A DNA stretch of 64,000 nt. It comes from Amblyornis subalaris (Eukaryota > Chordata > Aves > Passeriformes > Ptilonorhynchidae). The stretch lies in contig JACAXG010000060.1 of the NCBI GenBank assembly GCA_018881555.1, forward strand, positions 1,240,001-1,304,000, given 5' to 3'. Position 1 is the first letter of the stretch. Each line of letters begins with the position of its first letter. Positions 38,001 to 45,789 of the stretch are shown here, in pieces. The position numbers and the translations under genes are program-made. The notes below the pieces were generated by a model. It saw only the letters and a list, made by a program, of their open reading frames with translations, was not told where the DNA came from and searched no databases.

Positions 38001-40779
38001 AACTGTTTTTTAGATATGGCTCCTGAGCCAACTTGCTGTTCTTGTCCTGTGCATACCTGTCATTCTGGCATGGATGTTATCCACTCTGTGTGCTTCTTGT
38101 GTTGATATTTCCTTGCTGTTTTACTCCTTATTCTCTAGTTCCTGTTCAGACGCTTAGGTGATTGATTTGTTACTTTTTCCCCTTCCATTTTGCATGAGTG
38201 ACCCAGGACATGCTTACTGTTTCTAGTGTTAAGAACTTTTCACTGTGTTAGTTTCAGTCAAGCTACTGGTGCAGCTGGCAGTGAGCAGTGTGGAAAAGAT
38301 CATGCATTTGCCTGTCTGAAAAACAGATCGGTGGCTTATTAATTCCCTCATATTAGTGCAACTTACTAATCGAATCTGACCCTGCTGGGTTGGTTTTTTT
38401 TCCTCTCTCCAACCCTGAATCTCAGCATTACTCTACTTCTAAAAGTATTTTTCTCCTCTGAAGAGTATTCTTCAGTATTTTTCTATACTGAAAAGTATTC
38501 TTCTCTCTGAAGAAAAGTATTTCTTCACAATCAAGTTCCATTCTGGTGCTCTTCAGGAGTATGTAATGTAAAAGGTCTTTATTGTCACTTACTGCCCTGT
38601 TGAGATTCATTGAACACTTTCCTGGTGCAACACATTTATAGGGCTTTTGCTCCTTTCTTTCTACCTTGGCTGCATTCCGCTGAAGTTGCTTAGCAGAAGT
38701 TGGTCTATGGAGTGCTATTTAACACATTTCCTGCTGTTGCAGAGTCAGACACTTGCAATGTTTCTGAGCTTTCCTCATTTTCCCACAGCTTAATATCGTT
38801 GTGGCTTTTGGTCCTTTGATGTTACCTTCATTATAGGTTGATGTAGTGCATTCTGCACCCAACAGTAGTTTAAATGATTCTTAAATGTCTTTAAATTGAG
38901 TGTCTCCAGTATGGCTTCCCTGGACTGAACTGAGAGTTTCTCCTGCCTGTGCCACCCAGAGCTGTGTGCCATGCTGTGGAGAGCTTGCAGCTGGAAACAG
39001 CCAGAGGGGCAGCTCCTGTACTGGCCGTGTCTAGCAAGGAAGTCCTGCATGGTTATACCTTATCGCACATGCACCATGGACTCCACCAGAACCACCCCAC
39101 AGCTGTGCAGATTGCTGTTGTAACTTGCTTGTTTTGTAACAACCAAGACAAGTCGGGCAAGGCTGACCTTCTGGGCATCCTGGGCCAAACTGAGCTTCAG
39201 CAAGGACTGAAAACAACAGGCTCAGAGCTAGTGTTGGCCCTTATGTTTTCCCCAATTGTCTTAATTTTATTTCTTTTCCCCCCTATGTGTAGGGAACTGC
39301 ATTTTTTTTTTCTCTTCTGGTTCCTTAAAAAGTCCCCAAAGAGTGTATGGCAGTATCTTGTAAAGAATAATAAAAAATCAACAAATTTGTGGTGATAAAG
39401 AGCAGCTGCTGCTGTTGCTGTGTTTCTTAGCTTTGCTGTCTGCTACCTCAAAGCACATCACTAAGATTTAAGTACTTCCCACTGACATGCAGAAGTGTTT
39501 GGGAATGCTTCAATACAATAAATAACAGAGATTGTTTAACTTGCAGCTGACTTGGAAAATTTGACTAGTGCNGAGCGCATAACAGTTCTCCAAGAAAAAT
39601 TGCAAGAAATCAGGAAACATTACCTGTCGTTGAAATCTGAGGTGGCTTCCATTGACCGAAGAAGAAAGCGCTTAAAGAAAAAAGAGCGGGAAAGTAAGTG
39701 CTGGAAACTGAATTCTACTTATGGAGGGCTAAATTGCATGTTACAATAAAGTCCTAACAAGAATCAGACAATTTATGGGGGATGTGTGCCATTAGGATTT
39801 TTGTTTGGGTTTTTTNGAAATGCTGTGTGCAGTTATGTTATGACCATTAGAAGGCAGGGATCATTAGGCAGATACCTAATGACTGTGGAAGGGGAAGAGC
39901 ATGAACAAGGTGTGCTGTTGAGGCAGAACTGCTTTATACAGGAAAAAATACACAGAAAATAAACTTTTCTAAGCAGCGAACGAAGTATCTAAGGGTATTA
40001 ATAACTTCTAACTTTTCTTCAAGTTACAGGTAAATTTACTGTAGTATTGCCTGTGGGCCTGGTTAGTGCTTTCCCCTTAGGAAAAGGGATCTATTCCATG
40101 ACTTTAAGGGAGACCAGTTAAATTTCTCATCCTTCGAAAGTTGCTGCACCTGTTGCTGTAAAGAAGGTTCGAGTGTTCCTGCTTCTAGGAATGCTAAAAG
40201 GATCATTTTCTCTGTGTGAGAAATGCCATGTGTAGTGAGGTTTTTATGGCTGCAGCCATGACATGGGACTGGCAGTAGCTGCTTGGTTGCCAGAGCAGGG
40301 CAGATGTGCAGATTCAGTGCTGGAACAAGTCCTGTGCTGATTCCCGCAGGAAAGAAAGGGAACAGTTGACTGTGCTGGTGGGTCAGGAATGAGGTCTGGC
40401 ATCCTTTGGCTGGGCCCTTGATCTGGGTGCTCGATGAACCAGGGCTACAAGGGGTGGTTGTACTGCCTTGCACACGGCTGAGTATTTCTGTCGGAGTATT
40501 TCCTGCAAAAACCAGGCAATGGAGGCTTGTTTCTTTTTGATTGCTGGCATGAGTTGCTGGAGTCAGTATATACTCCTGGTTGCTGAACAGGAAAATTATT
40601 GCTTGATTTATGAATCTCTATAACCTGTGTTTTCCTTTTCCTGTGCAGGTGCTGCTACTACATCATCTTCCTCCTCATCACCTTCCTCTAGTTCCATTAC
40701 AGCTGCAGTTATGTTAACGTTAGCAGAACCATCTATGTCGAGTTCATCACAGAATGGAATGTCAGTTGAGTGCAGGTGA
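1999..40779 (+). CDS. ARID4B: ARID4B (3' sixteen coding exons; 5' end outside window)
   Basis: AT-rich interaction domain protein 4B (RBP1-like), a nuclear chromatin adaptor of the SIN3A-HDAC corepressor complex. Joined exons: 1999-2078, 3403-3476, 4322-4467, 8777-8849, 9912-10006, 11115-11212, 11422-11689, 12701-12873, 22506-22757, 29254-29338, 30093-30285, 31709-32917, 34758-34868, 37582-37797, 39547-39693, 40649-40779. They total 3,351 nt, an open frame of 1,116 residues plus stop. All junction phases agree. Domains in window numbering: end of the RBB1NT region (1-51), acidic linker (~80-100), ARID (~101-205), Glu/Asp tract (~341-371), chromobarrel (~374-435), large Ser- and Lys-rich exon (513-915), C-terminal coiled coil (~1026-1073), Ser-rich tail. 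The human protein has about 1,312 residues, so ~196 N-terminal residues (Tudor region) lie upstream. The paralogue ARID4A is less likely because the match to ARID4B runs almost residue for residue. Single Ns fall in three codons. Confidence 0.97.
2079..3402 (+). other. ARID4B: ARID4B intron
   Basis: 1.3-kb AT-rich intron with a GT donor and a tatctag acceptor. Short open frames here show no domain or family likeness and I read them as chance. Confidence 0.85.
3403..3476 (+). CDS. ARID4B: ARID4B exon w2: end of RBB1NT, linker
   Basis: Encodes [19 protein letters not shown], one ambiguous residue, then LLKQ. The N at 3461 makes the codon NCT; family comparison predicts Ala. Donor gtaaaa at 3477. 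Ends one base into the next codon. Confidence 0.95.
3477..4321 (+). other. ARID4B: ARID4B intron
   Basis: 0.85-kb AT-rich intron with a ttttgcag acceptor at 4314-4321. Nothing else recognised. Confidence 0.85.
4322..4467 (+). CDS. ARID4B: ARID4B exon w3: acidic linker before ARID
   Basis: Starts with [18 protein letters not shown] and ends in a Ser/Glu-rich acidic stretch ([18 protein letters not shown], then NSSEEE). To stay in frame with the next exon (EEIEPFPEE) it must end at 4467, so the intron starts with GC, not GT (AG|GCAAGT). The nearest GT, at 4472, would shift the frame. Confidence 0.94.
4468..8776 (+). other. ARID4B: ARID4B intron with GC donor (GC-AG)
   Basis: 4.3-kb intron. 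Its 5' end reads GCAAGT after exon AG, the usual form of a functional GC donor, and its 3' end is the acceptor aaacag. Inside are a poly-C run with one N (about 5718-5730), AT microsatellite patches near 6079-6145, and open frames such as 7165-7554 that resemble nothing known. Confidence 0.85.
8777..8849 (+). CDS. ARID4B: ARID4B exon w4: start of ARID domain
   Basis: Encodes [11 protein letters not shown], an ambiguous residue (codon ANC, N at 8811; Asn expected from relatives), then [13 protein letters not shown], helix 1 of the ARID DNA-binding fold. The acceptor is a tandem CAG|GAG| pair, so isoforms with one Glu fewer are possible. Donor gtaggc at 8850. Confidence 0.95.
8850..9911 (+). 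other. ARID4B: ARID4B intron
   Basis: 1.06-kb AT-rich intron; A-run at 9860-9870, acceptor ttacccag at 9904-9911. No repeat family recognised. Confidence 0.8.
9912..10006 (+). CDS. ARID4B: ARID4B exon w5: ARID core
   Basis: Encodes [20 protein letters not shown] then [11 protein letters not shown]. The K-R-P plus L-x-LY/F-KLF-x-x-V-x-x-x-GG pattern is the ARID/BRIGHT signature. Donor GTGAGT at 10007, phase 0. Confidence 0.97.
10007..11114 (+). other. ARID4B: ARID4B intron
   Basis: 1.1-kb intron. The patch 10430-10750 is less AT-rich than its surroundings and could be an old degraded repeat, but I cannot name a family. Confidence 0.75.
11115..11212 (+). CDS. ARID4B: ARID4B exon w6: ARID helices
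   Basis: Encodes [20 protein letters not shown] then [13 protein letters not shown], the second half of the ARID domain (W-x-x-V ... Y-x-x-L-G-I-P ... S-A-A motifs). Donor GTAAGT at 11213; the Lys codon is split 2+1 with the next exon. Confidence 0.97.
11422..11689 (+). CDS. ARID4B: ARID4B exon w7: ARID end and charged linker
   Basis: Opens with [20 protein letters not shown], closing the ARID domain, and continues into a Lys/Glu-rich low-complexity linker ending at NDKPSVL. The acceptor follows a T run at 11408-11419; the donor is gtaata at 11690. The linker is less conserved than the ARID core. Confidence 0.94.
11690..12700 (+). other. ARID4B: ARID4B intron
   Basis: 1.0-kb intron ending ttatcccag at 12692-12700. 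Overlapping open frames on both strands around 12283-12506 have no recognisable product. Confidence 0.8.
12701..12873 (+). CDS. ARID4B: ARID4B exon w8: charged linker
   Basis: Encodes [20 protein letters not shown] and more Glu/Lys-rich sequence ending AEEKEKSG. Phase 0 in; the last Gly codon is split after two bases. Donor GTAAGT at 12874. The match to relatives is clear at both ends and loose in the middle. Confidence 0.93.
15571..15611. repeat. Imperfect GC-rich hairpin
   Basis: CCCGGCTTCCAG at 15571-15582 pairs with CTGGAAGCCCGGG at 15599-15611 with one bulged base, around a 16-nt loop. It stands out as a GC-rich fold in an AT-rich intron. Function unknown. Confidence 0.55.
18397..18535. 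mobile_element. Short LTR remnant with 5-bp target site duplication
   Basis: The element begins TGTTGTGGTTTAACCC and ends ATCCCAGCCAAAAACCAGGACA-like sequence (terminal TG...CA). It is flanked on both sides by AGAGG (18392-18396 and 18536-18540), a 5-bp target duplication as made by a retroviral-type integrase. Both ends match a solo LTR family I know from many bird genomes, whose usual length is several hundred bases. This copy is 139 bp, so most of the interior is missing. Family name and orientation not assigned. Confidence 0.75.
19316..19378. repeat. AT-rich direct repeat with hairpin arms
   Basis: A 20-nt unit (aactatattcgttcttataa) occurs at 19316-19335 and again, identical, at 19359-19378, 43 nt apart. 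Within the first copy ATATTCGTT and AACGAATAT form a 9-bp inverted repeat around a 5-nt loop. It looks like a local duplication of an AT-rich palindrome. Confidence 0.8.
20989..21047. repeat. Perfect 17-bp inverted repeat
   Basis: Left arm attctggaaggccaaga at 20989-21005 and its exact reverse complement at 21031-21047, separated by 25 AT-rich bases. The transcript could fold into a 17-bp hairpin. No flanking target duplication seen; origin unknown. Confidence 0.85.
22506..22757 (+). CDS. ARID4B: ARID4B exon w9: Glu/Asp tract and chromobarrel start
   Basis: First half is an almost pure purine run coding a long Glu/Asp stretch (window residues ~341-371) ending [10 protein letters not shown]. 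It is followed by [20 protein letters not shown] and the strand motif [14 protein letters not shown], the chromobarrel (Tudor-knot) fold related to MRG15/MSL3 chromo-barrels. Acceptor cctttcaag; donor GTAACT at 22758. The glutamate run is coded by GAG/GAA repeats, so its length may vary between individuals. Confidence 0.96.
22758..29253 (+). other. ARID4B: ARID4B large intron (6.5 kb)
   Basis: AT-rich intron with no exon recognised. Several short open frames on both strands (for example 23740-24009 minus and 27659-27958 minus) look like chance. Single Ns at about 1-kb spacing. Acceptor gtttag at 29248-29253. Confidence 0.8.
29254..29338 (+). CDS. ARID4B: ARID4B exon w10: chromobarrel end
   Basis: Encodes [20 protein letters not shown] then IKHRKKIK. 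The split Arg codon is completed across the intron. The YDEWI...I motif closes the chromobarrel and contributes aromatic residues to its fold. Donor gtagtt at 29339, phase 0. Confidence 0.97.
29339..30092 (+). other. ARID4B: ARID4B intron
   Basis: 0.75-kb intron, acceptor ttcacctag. An overlapping minus-strand frame (29710-29967) has no recognisable product. Confidence 0.8.
30093..30285 (+). CDS. ARID4B: ARID4B exon w11: basic region
   Basis: Encodes a Lys-rich stretch, then [20 protein letters not shown] and [11 protein letters not shown]. The [11 protein letters not shown] block is conserved in ARID4B. Donor gtactg at 30286, phase 1. Confidence 0.95.
30286..31708 (+). other. ARID4B: ARID4B intron
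   Basis: 1.4-kb AT-rich intron with an ATATAT microsatellite at about 31010-31030 and a T-rich stretch before the acceptor aattag. No repeat family recognised. Confidence 0.8.
31709..32917 (+). CDS. ARID4B: ARID4B exon w12: 1.2-kb central exon
   Basis: By far the longest coding exon (403 codons). It encodes a Ser/Lys/Glu-rich, probably disordered region containing [38 protein letters not shown], the highly conserved [20 protein letters not shown] and [19 protein letters not shown]. By homology this region carries the SIN3-interaction and corepressor (R2) functions described for RBP1-family proteins. Donor G|GTAAAG at 32918, with a second in-frame donor at 32930. Confidence 0.97.
32918..34757 (+). 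other. ARID4B: ARID4B intron
   Basis: 1.8-kb intron. The reading frame of the preceding exon stays open into it for 34 codons, to a stop at 33019-33021. The acceptor attgtag follows a T-rich tract at 34731-34750. Confidence 0.8.
34758..34868 (+). CDS. ARID4B: ARID4B exon w13: Lys/Ser-rich
   Basis: Encodes [20 protein letters not shown] then [17 protein letters not shown] split codon gives Val where I recall Ala in human. Likely a nuclear localisation-type basic region. Donor GTAAGT at 34869. Confidence 0.95.
34869..37581 (+). other. ARID4B: ARID4B intron
   Basis: 2.7-kb intron. The segment 36030-36236 carries an open frame with more CpG than its surroundings; I cannot assign it. The rest shows no known element. 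Acceptor ttcttcag at 37574-37581. Confidence 0.75.
37582..37797 (+). CDS. ARID4B: ARID4B exon w14: Ser/Lys-rich
   Basis: Encodes [40 protein letters not shown] and [14 protein letters not shown]. The last block is strongly conserved and leads into the coiled coil. Donor GTAAGT at 37798. Confidence 0.96.
37798..39546 (+). other. ARID4B: ARID4B intron
   Basis: 1.75-kb intron. It holds a local pyrimidine-rich tandem array at about 38438-38520, and a more GC-rich patch at 38940-39220 that may be a decayed repeat. Neither could be assigned. Confidence 0.75.
38438..38520. repeat. Imperfect short tandem repeat
   Basis: Variants of aaagtattcttctctctgaag recur three to four times (aaaagtatttttctcctctgaag, agtattcttc..., aaaagtattcttctctctgaag, aaaagtatttcttc). 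This is local slippage or duplication, not a known family. Confidence 0.6.
39547..39693 (+). CDS. ARID4B: ARID4B exon w15: C-terminal coiled coil
   Basis: Encodes [20 protein letters not shown] then [20 protein letters not shown] and RLKKKERE, with heptad-spaced leucines (coiled coil) followed by a basic cluster. The N at 39572 is the third base of GCN, so Ala is certain. Donor GTAAGT at 39694. Confidence 0.97.
39694..40648 (+). other. ARID4B: ARID4B last intron
   Basis: 0.95-kb intron, acceptor cctgtgcag. A 136-residue minus-strand frame at 40063-40473 resembles nothing known and lies in a moderately GC-rich patch. Confidence 0.8.
40649..40779 (+). CDS. ARID4B: ARID4B terminal coding exon
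   Basis: Encodes the Ser-rich tail [19 protein letters not shown], then [20 protein letters not shown] and ECR, with stop TGA at 40777-40779. The ending NGMSVECR is as in other vertebrates, so the C terminus is intact. Confidence 0.97.
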
Positions 40780-42415
40780 CAGCAGGACTTGCCAAAGCAC
40801 TTTGCACTTAATGGCTGCTGAGGGCCACTCTTTTTTTTTTCCTTTTTTTTTTTTTATACTGCACAGTGGCACAAAATTCAGACAAGCACTATTTTGTATT
40901 TAAAGTTGTTTCTTGACAAGCTAACTTTGCACTTAAGTGCACTTTTATGAAGAAAAAGTACAACAAACTGCTTTTCCTCAAGCAATAATTGTTTCCAACT
41001 TGTCTGGGAATTGTAAGTCTAGTGACTCGAAGGCCTTCCACTGTGGCAAATGGAGGCTGTTCACTGCCTGTAGAGACAGGACAATAAGCATATAGTTGTT
41101 GGGGTGATCTAAATCAATGTGGTAAGGCTTACTGTATTCCCTGGTATTTTGTTAAAGCTGGAACATTTGATATTTTTCCATTTATTTATGACAAATATTG
41201 AAAATATTTTCATTTGTACAAGCTAATTGTTTTTTAACTGCTAAGTCACCTTATAGTGGCTTTAATTGTATACGTCAAGCACATCTATTCAAAACCTGCA
41301 GTTAGTAGGATGTCTGACATCAGTCCTGATAACCAAATATGAGGATTCCTTAAAAAAAAAAAAAAAAAGACTGACTAATGTTTACAGGTTTGAATTAGGC
41401 TTAAATAGGTTACTCTGGGTTTTAAGAACCCATTAATTGGAATGAAACTACTGTACTTTGCCATTTTTCTATAAAACAGTATTTTTTTTTAATTTTGATA
41501 AAATACATTATGAAAAAGAAAGAAAATGGCTAACAAACTGTATTAAATCTTAATGTATAAAGATTGTATTCAGCCAGTTTAAAGTGTATATTTATTCATA
41601 ATGGATTATAACAGGTATATTTTTGTGTTTTCTTGTAAATGTTTCTTTTCCCCTTAAAGCAACAAATATTTCATTTGTAATGCTTATTTTATTACGAGCT
41701 TCAAGGAGAGGACTTCAAGAGGGAGTAAGGTGTGACGTTATAATTTGTGGTTGCTGATACCAACACTGCCACAAAAGGGTAGTTGTTTTTAAAATAACTA
41801 GCTAGCCGAGTGGTAGATGTTTAATTTTTTAAATGCCTTGTACAAATTCCAAAACCAACTTCAAAATGTTTTCACTTGTATTGATTTTATGTTGAATGGA
41901 TCCCAAGCTCTCTCCTGTTAATTCTATACCTTTGTAAGACATTTGTATATTGCGAAGTGTTCATTCAAGCTATTTAATACCTGGCACTGTTAATACACAG
42001 TACTTTATTGTACAGATTGTTTTACTGTTTTAATTGTAGTTCTGTGTACTTCTTTTGCCTGGGGAAATAGGGGCTGGCATGTTTTTCTTTGTTTTCTGGC
42101 AATACAACATGTAAGAATTTGAAGCATTTTGTTTGTAGATGCTAGAGTGTCAGAATCCTTTTCATTTGACTTTTCTAAGAAAAGCATTTTCAGTCTTTGT
42201 AGTGTGCGCTTAAGGTTATAACTGATTTTATTGAAAATGGTTTCAAAGTATTCAGAATTGTACAGGACTGTAAAAATTTGTTGACAGACATTGAAGGAAA
42301 AGCTTATAGAAAAAAGCTATAAAATATATATTAGGTTCTGCAGAAAATGGAGAGTTATGTAATATATTGTACAAATGTAAGCAAAGGCCTCTGAAATAAA
42401 ATGCCATAGTTTGTG
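40780..42415 (+). other. ARID4B: ARID4B 3' UTR
   Basis: About 1.64 kb between the stop codon and the first canonical poly(A) signal. AT-rich, with T runs near 40829-40855 and an A run at 41352-41368. Extent inferred from the poly(A) signal; no transcript evidence. Confidence 0.75.
42395..42400 (+). terminator. ARID4B poly(A) signal AATAAA
   Basis: Canonical AATAAA, followed within 40 nt by a T/G-rich stretch (ttgtgaatctctgattttgttt) typical of the downstream element. I see no earlier canonical hexamer in the 3' UTR. Confidence 0.8.
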
Positions 42416-43030
42416 AATCTCTGATTTTGTTTCTAACAGTTTAATTAAGCAAATACAGTGTGTTCATGAAAATTATGTCAAGCTGCAGATCCAGTTTAGC
42501 AAATAATTGATGTGCTGGAATAGGCATATAAAGATAAGCTAGAGCAGGTGCATTTGCTTAGTTTTCCTCTTAGTGATTAATTGAAATCCATCCTCTTTTT
42601 CAGCAGAAGGTGAAAGCGTGGCCCATCATTAAGGCAGTGCCAGTTGAAACAAACGACTGGCTATAGTTCAGTTGACCAAAATACTGTTACACCTGCAAAA
42701 TGACAGATTGCTGATGAGACTGACAGTAACCAACGATGATAAATAAGGTTTGGAAACATTGACTGTGTGAAGAATTACGGTGATCTGAGACTAACAGGGT
42801 AATTTTTAATAATTTCAGTAAAGATACTCAGAAGATATTTTCATCGGTTTAAGTTTAGTAGAATTAGTCATACTGGTTCTGTTCTTCTTTTCAGTCTCAT
42901 TAGGCATAAGGAATATTGATGTAACTGATAACTACATCTGGGCAAGCAAGATTCAAATTCAGCTCTTCACTCATTACTAGTTCTTGATCAGCTCTCAGTG
43001 TTAGTGCCAACATATTTGCTTTGATGTGTG

Positions 43031-43058
43031 TCTCGGTCGGGCCCCACATTGGGCGCCA
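43031..43058 (-). other. tRNA-Lys-type primer binding site and leader remnant
   Basis: On the minus strand this reads TGGCGCCCAATGTGGGGC, one base from the primer binding site used by lysine-tRNA-primed class II retroviruses (CAACG type). It is separated from the LTR edge by 8 nt (aatttgct on the + strand), a short leader spacing seen in some ERVs. Confidence 0.75.
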
Positions 43059-43066
43059 AATTTGCT

Positions 43067-43819
43067 TGTCACGGTTTGGACAAACTTAGGAGGAAGACTC
43101 GAAGAGTCTCCTCTGCAAAAGATAAGGTTCAAAACTCCCTTCCCCCCTACCTTAGGAATTTCTCAGAGGAAAGTGAAAAAAGCTGTTTATTTAACAAACC
43201 AGGGTGCTGGGGGGTGCGATGCAGGCACCAGGGGAAGGGAAGAAAAACAAAAAAATGGATAATGTTAGATAATAAACCTCTCATGGTGGAGGAACCTGGA
43301 TGAATTCAGAGTCCTTTTTCTGGGTGTGGTTTTCTGCTCTGTCCCCAGCTAGCTGCTAGGGTACGNAGCAGGCCCCTCTCCAGGCTCAGGGTGTAGGCCT
43401 CCGATGGTGATGGTATGTAGAATGGAGCCCAGTTGTCTGTTGTACAGTTCCAAAAAAAAAGGAGAAAAAACCACAGTCCAAGAAAAACTCCAAAAAGCCA
43501 AAAGGTAAATCTCCAACTCTCCAATCTCTCTCTCCTGAGCAAACACAGGGCCAAGAGCTAAGAAAATGTGAAAATGCTCTCTCCCTCCCTCTTGAAAAAG
43601 ACAAAGCCGAGGGAGCTGGCTGCTAGAGGAAAAAAAAGTAAAAAAGTTCCTCTCCAAACTCAGCTGCTGAAGATAGGCTGGGAATGTAAATGTCCTTGAA
43701 GAAGTCAAAACACAGTGCCTGGCTTCTCGACCCAGCTTAAAGGCACAGAGTTAATATCTTGCATTAAGCAGGCGACTGGGATATATAGCATCATAAAGTC
43801 GACCCAAGACAATGTGACA
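43067..43819 (-). mobile_element. Endogenous retrovirus LTR (minus orientation)
   Basis: A 753-bp block starting TGTCAC and ending GTGACA, the inverted TG...CA termini expected of an LTR. A primer binding site sits just outside its low-coordinate end, so the element reads on the minus strand and this would be its 5' LTR. A minus-strand AATAAA lies at 43186-43191. No gag, pol or env reading frame remains in the window; the internal region is lost just beyond the primer binding site. The primer type suggests a class II (beta-like) bird ERV; the family name is not assigned. Confidence 0.75.
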
Positions 43820-45111
43820 GTTACTGACTCTCTGATCTGGTGGGGGATTTGTTTACCCATTTAAAACAGGGATCATTAGTCACCTTCCTGCTCCCAAATT
43901 GAGTTGTTGCATAAATAGTATTTTTGTTTTTCCTTCACACAGAGATTATTCAATTTTCATCATACTTTTGATGCAGTTTAGTGACTACTCAAACGTTTGT
44001 CTGAATATGTTACATTGCGCCTCTTCTGTGAATGTGACTGGTACTCTCCAGATTCATGGAAGCACTTGTGTCCCAGTGGTTAAAAAGGAAGGTACCTTTG
44101 GCAAACTGTTAAGCAGTTTTATTTCATGTTCCAGTGGGTCAAACCTGAGCTGCTTTTCAGGGTGCCTATAGTATGCAGCTTTACACGTGGGTGAGTTCCC
44201 TGCCTGGCATGTGCACTCTGCTTGCAGCTGAGGGAGTTTGCTGCTAGCAGTGCCTGCTGTGCCCATACTCCCAACTACCAGCTTGGACCACTACCCAAAA
44301 GGCAAAGCCAGACAAACAACCCCTGCCGTGTTCTTTACACCTTGCCTGAGCGACAGACTCAGGTTTGTGTGTCTCACAGTTGATCATGTTGGGAATAGCA
44401 GAAATCGGCACATGCTGAGAGAAAACACACCTTACTTGAAGGCTCTGCATTGCTCCCACCTCTCTTTATTGTACATACNTTCATTGTACAGGCAGTCTCC
44501 ACTGATGCCTGTACACATTTATGACTGGGTGGTTCCCATCGTGTTGTGGAATTTTCCCATTGGCACAGGGCTTGAACTCGCTCTCAGGCAGGATTCCTGG
44601 AGACTGTAAGCCTCTTGCTGAGTTTCAGTGGCTTCGAGTCTCTGAAATGGGCCAGCTGAATGCTTGCCCAGTCATTTGGGTGTGTTATGATGGCTCAGCC
44701 TGTTCTGCCCCTNCTCTGTCACCTACAGCACTGCTCTTCTGTGTGAAGGCAGATTAGAAAAGCCACTAGTCAGGGAGCAGCCACCTGCCCCTTTTCAGGG
44801 ATTTGTGGGGCAAGTTCTCGGGGATTCTCGGGCTGACCCCATCCATGAGGTTCCCTACTTTTCCCNGCACCCAGAGGGCAAGGCAGGGGGGTTACCAGGT
44901 GCACGTGTCAAGACTAACACTCCCTTTATTCCANAGCTGGGTTACTTGCTTTGCCTTCAGCTGAACATTGGTACCAACAAAGCTGCTTGCAGTGGCAGCT
45001 GAAAAAGTGCATCAAATGTGTAATGAGACAGCCGAAGACCTGTCAGGTTTGCTTCAGCTCCCNTTGGATCTGAGGGTCGTGGGAAATCAATGAGAACCCC
45101 ATCACACGCTC

Positions 45112-45375
45112 ATCACAGAATCATTTAGGTTGGAAAAGCCCTCCGAGGTCGTGGAGTCCAACCTATGACCGAACATCAACCTGTCAACTAGACCATGGCC
45201 CTGAGTGCCATATCCAGTCTTTCCTTAAACACCTTCAGCGATGGTGACTCCACAACCTCCCTGGGCAGTCCACTCCAATGTCTATTCATCCTTTCTGTGA
45301 AGAAATTCCTCCTAATGTCCAACCTCAACCTCCCCTGGCGCAGCTTAAGACTATGTCCGTCTCGTCCTGATGTTG
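45112..45375 (-). mobile_element. CR1 LINE 3' fragment
   Basis: Reverse-strand CR1 tail: it starts in + coordinates with tcacagaatcatttaggttg and runs through gatggtgactccacaacctc and aagaaattcctcctaatgtc. The minus-strand translation contains [20 protein letters not shown], the conserved C-terminal end of CR1 ORF2. Severely 5'-truncated, as is usual for bird CR1. It ends where the RBM34 CpG island begins. Confidence 0.9.
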
Positions 45376-45558
45376 GATATTTCCACGGTGCCACCGCGCC
45401 CAAGGCAGAGCGCAGCCGCCCGGGCACACGCGCGACATGGTCCAGTCGTGGCCGGTAGCAGCTTCCAACCCCCGGCTCCGGCCGGGAGCGGCGGAGGAGG
45501 GAGGGGGCGGTGCGGAGGGAGCGGGGCGGCCCCGGCAACACCCCCTGGCTCCGCGCAT

Positions 45559-45569
45559 CGGAAGTGACG
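45559..45569 (+). promoter_or_regulatory. ETS plus CRE-half motif, RBM34 promoter
   Basis: CGGAAGTGACG, an ETS/GABP core overlapping a TGACG half-site, 38 nt before the ATG. This is a common core-promoter element of TATA-less housekeeping genes. Motif match only. Confidence 0.55.
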
Positions 45570-45606
45570 CGCGCTGAGCCTGTTCCCGCTCGCCGCGGTA
45601 CCCACC

Positions 45607-45789
45607 ATGCGGGGCCGCCGGAGCGGCGCGGGGGCGCGGCACCCACCGGCGCTCGAGGAGGAGAAGGAGGAGGAGGAGTACGTGGTGGGGCAGGTGTCGG
45701 GCAGCCTCGGGGCGGGCGCGGCGCCCGCTGCACCCCTCGCCCGCCTCTTCCGCGCCGCCGCCCCGCCGGTGCTGGTGGCCGTGCCGGGG
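45607..45789 (+). CDS. RBM34: RBM34 exon 1
   Basis: 61 codons, very GC-rich, starting [20 protein letters not shown]. It keeps the motif GQVSGSL followed by ARLF, matching the GQV-SSL-F pattern in mammalian RBM34; elsewhere it is low-complexity Ala/Pro/Gly. Donor GTGAGT at 45790, phase 0. Confidence 0.85.

Larger units (their letters stand above)
42416..45111. other. Intergenic region ARID4B-RBM34
   Basis: Contains one LTR with a primer binding site (43031-43819); the rest is unassigned sequence. GC content rises after 44,000. Open frames here on both strands look like by-products of that composition. Confidence 0.7.

Noticed and set aside
38949..39395. 148-residue plus-strand frame in an ARID4B intron
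   Set aside because: No splice sites consistent with ARID4B, no recognisable domain, and it ends in Phe/Lys-rich translation of T- and A-rich DNA.
42680..42760. TGATGA/CTGA motifs suggesting a C/D-box snoRNA
   Set aside because: Boxes are in intergenic DNA without a terminal stem or a host intron.
43306..43708. Minus-strand frames within the LTR
   Set aside because: They overlap each other inside LTR sequence and contain no retroviral gag, pol or env motif.
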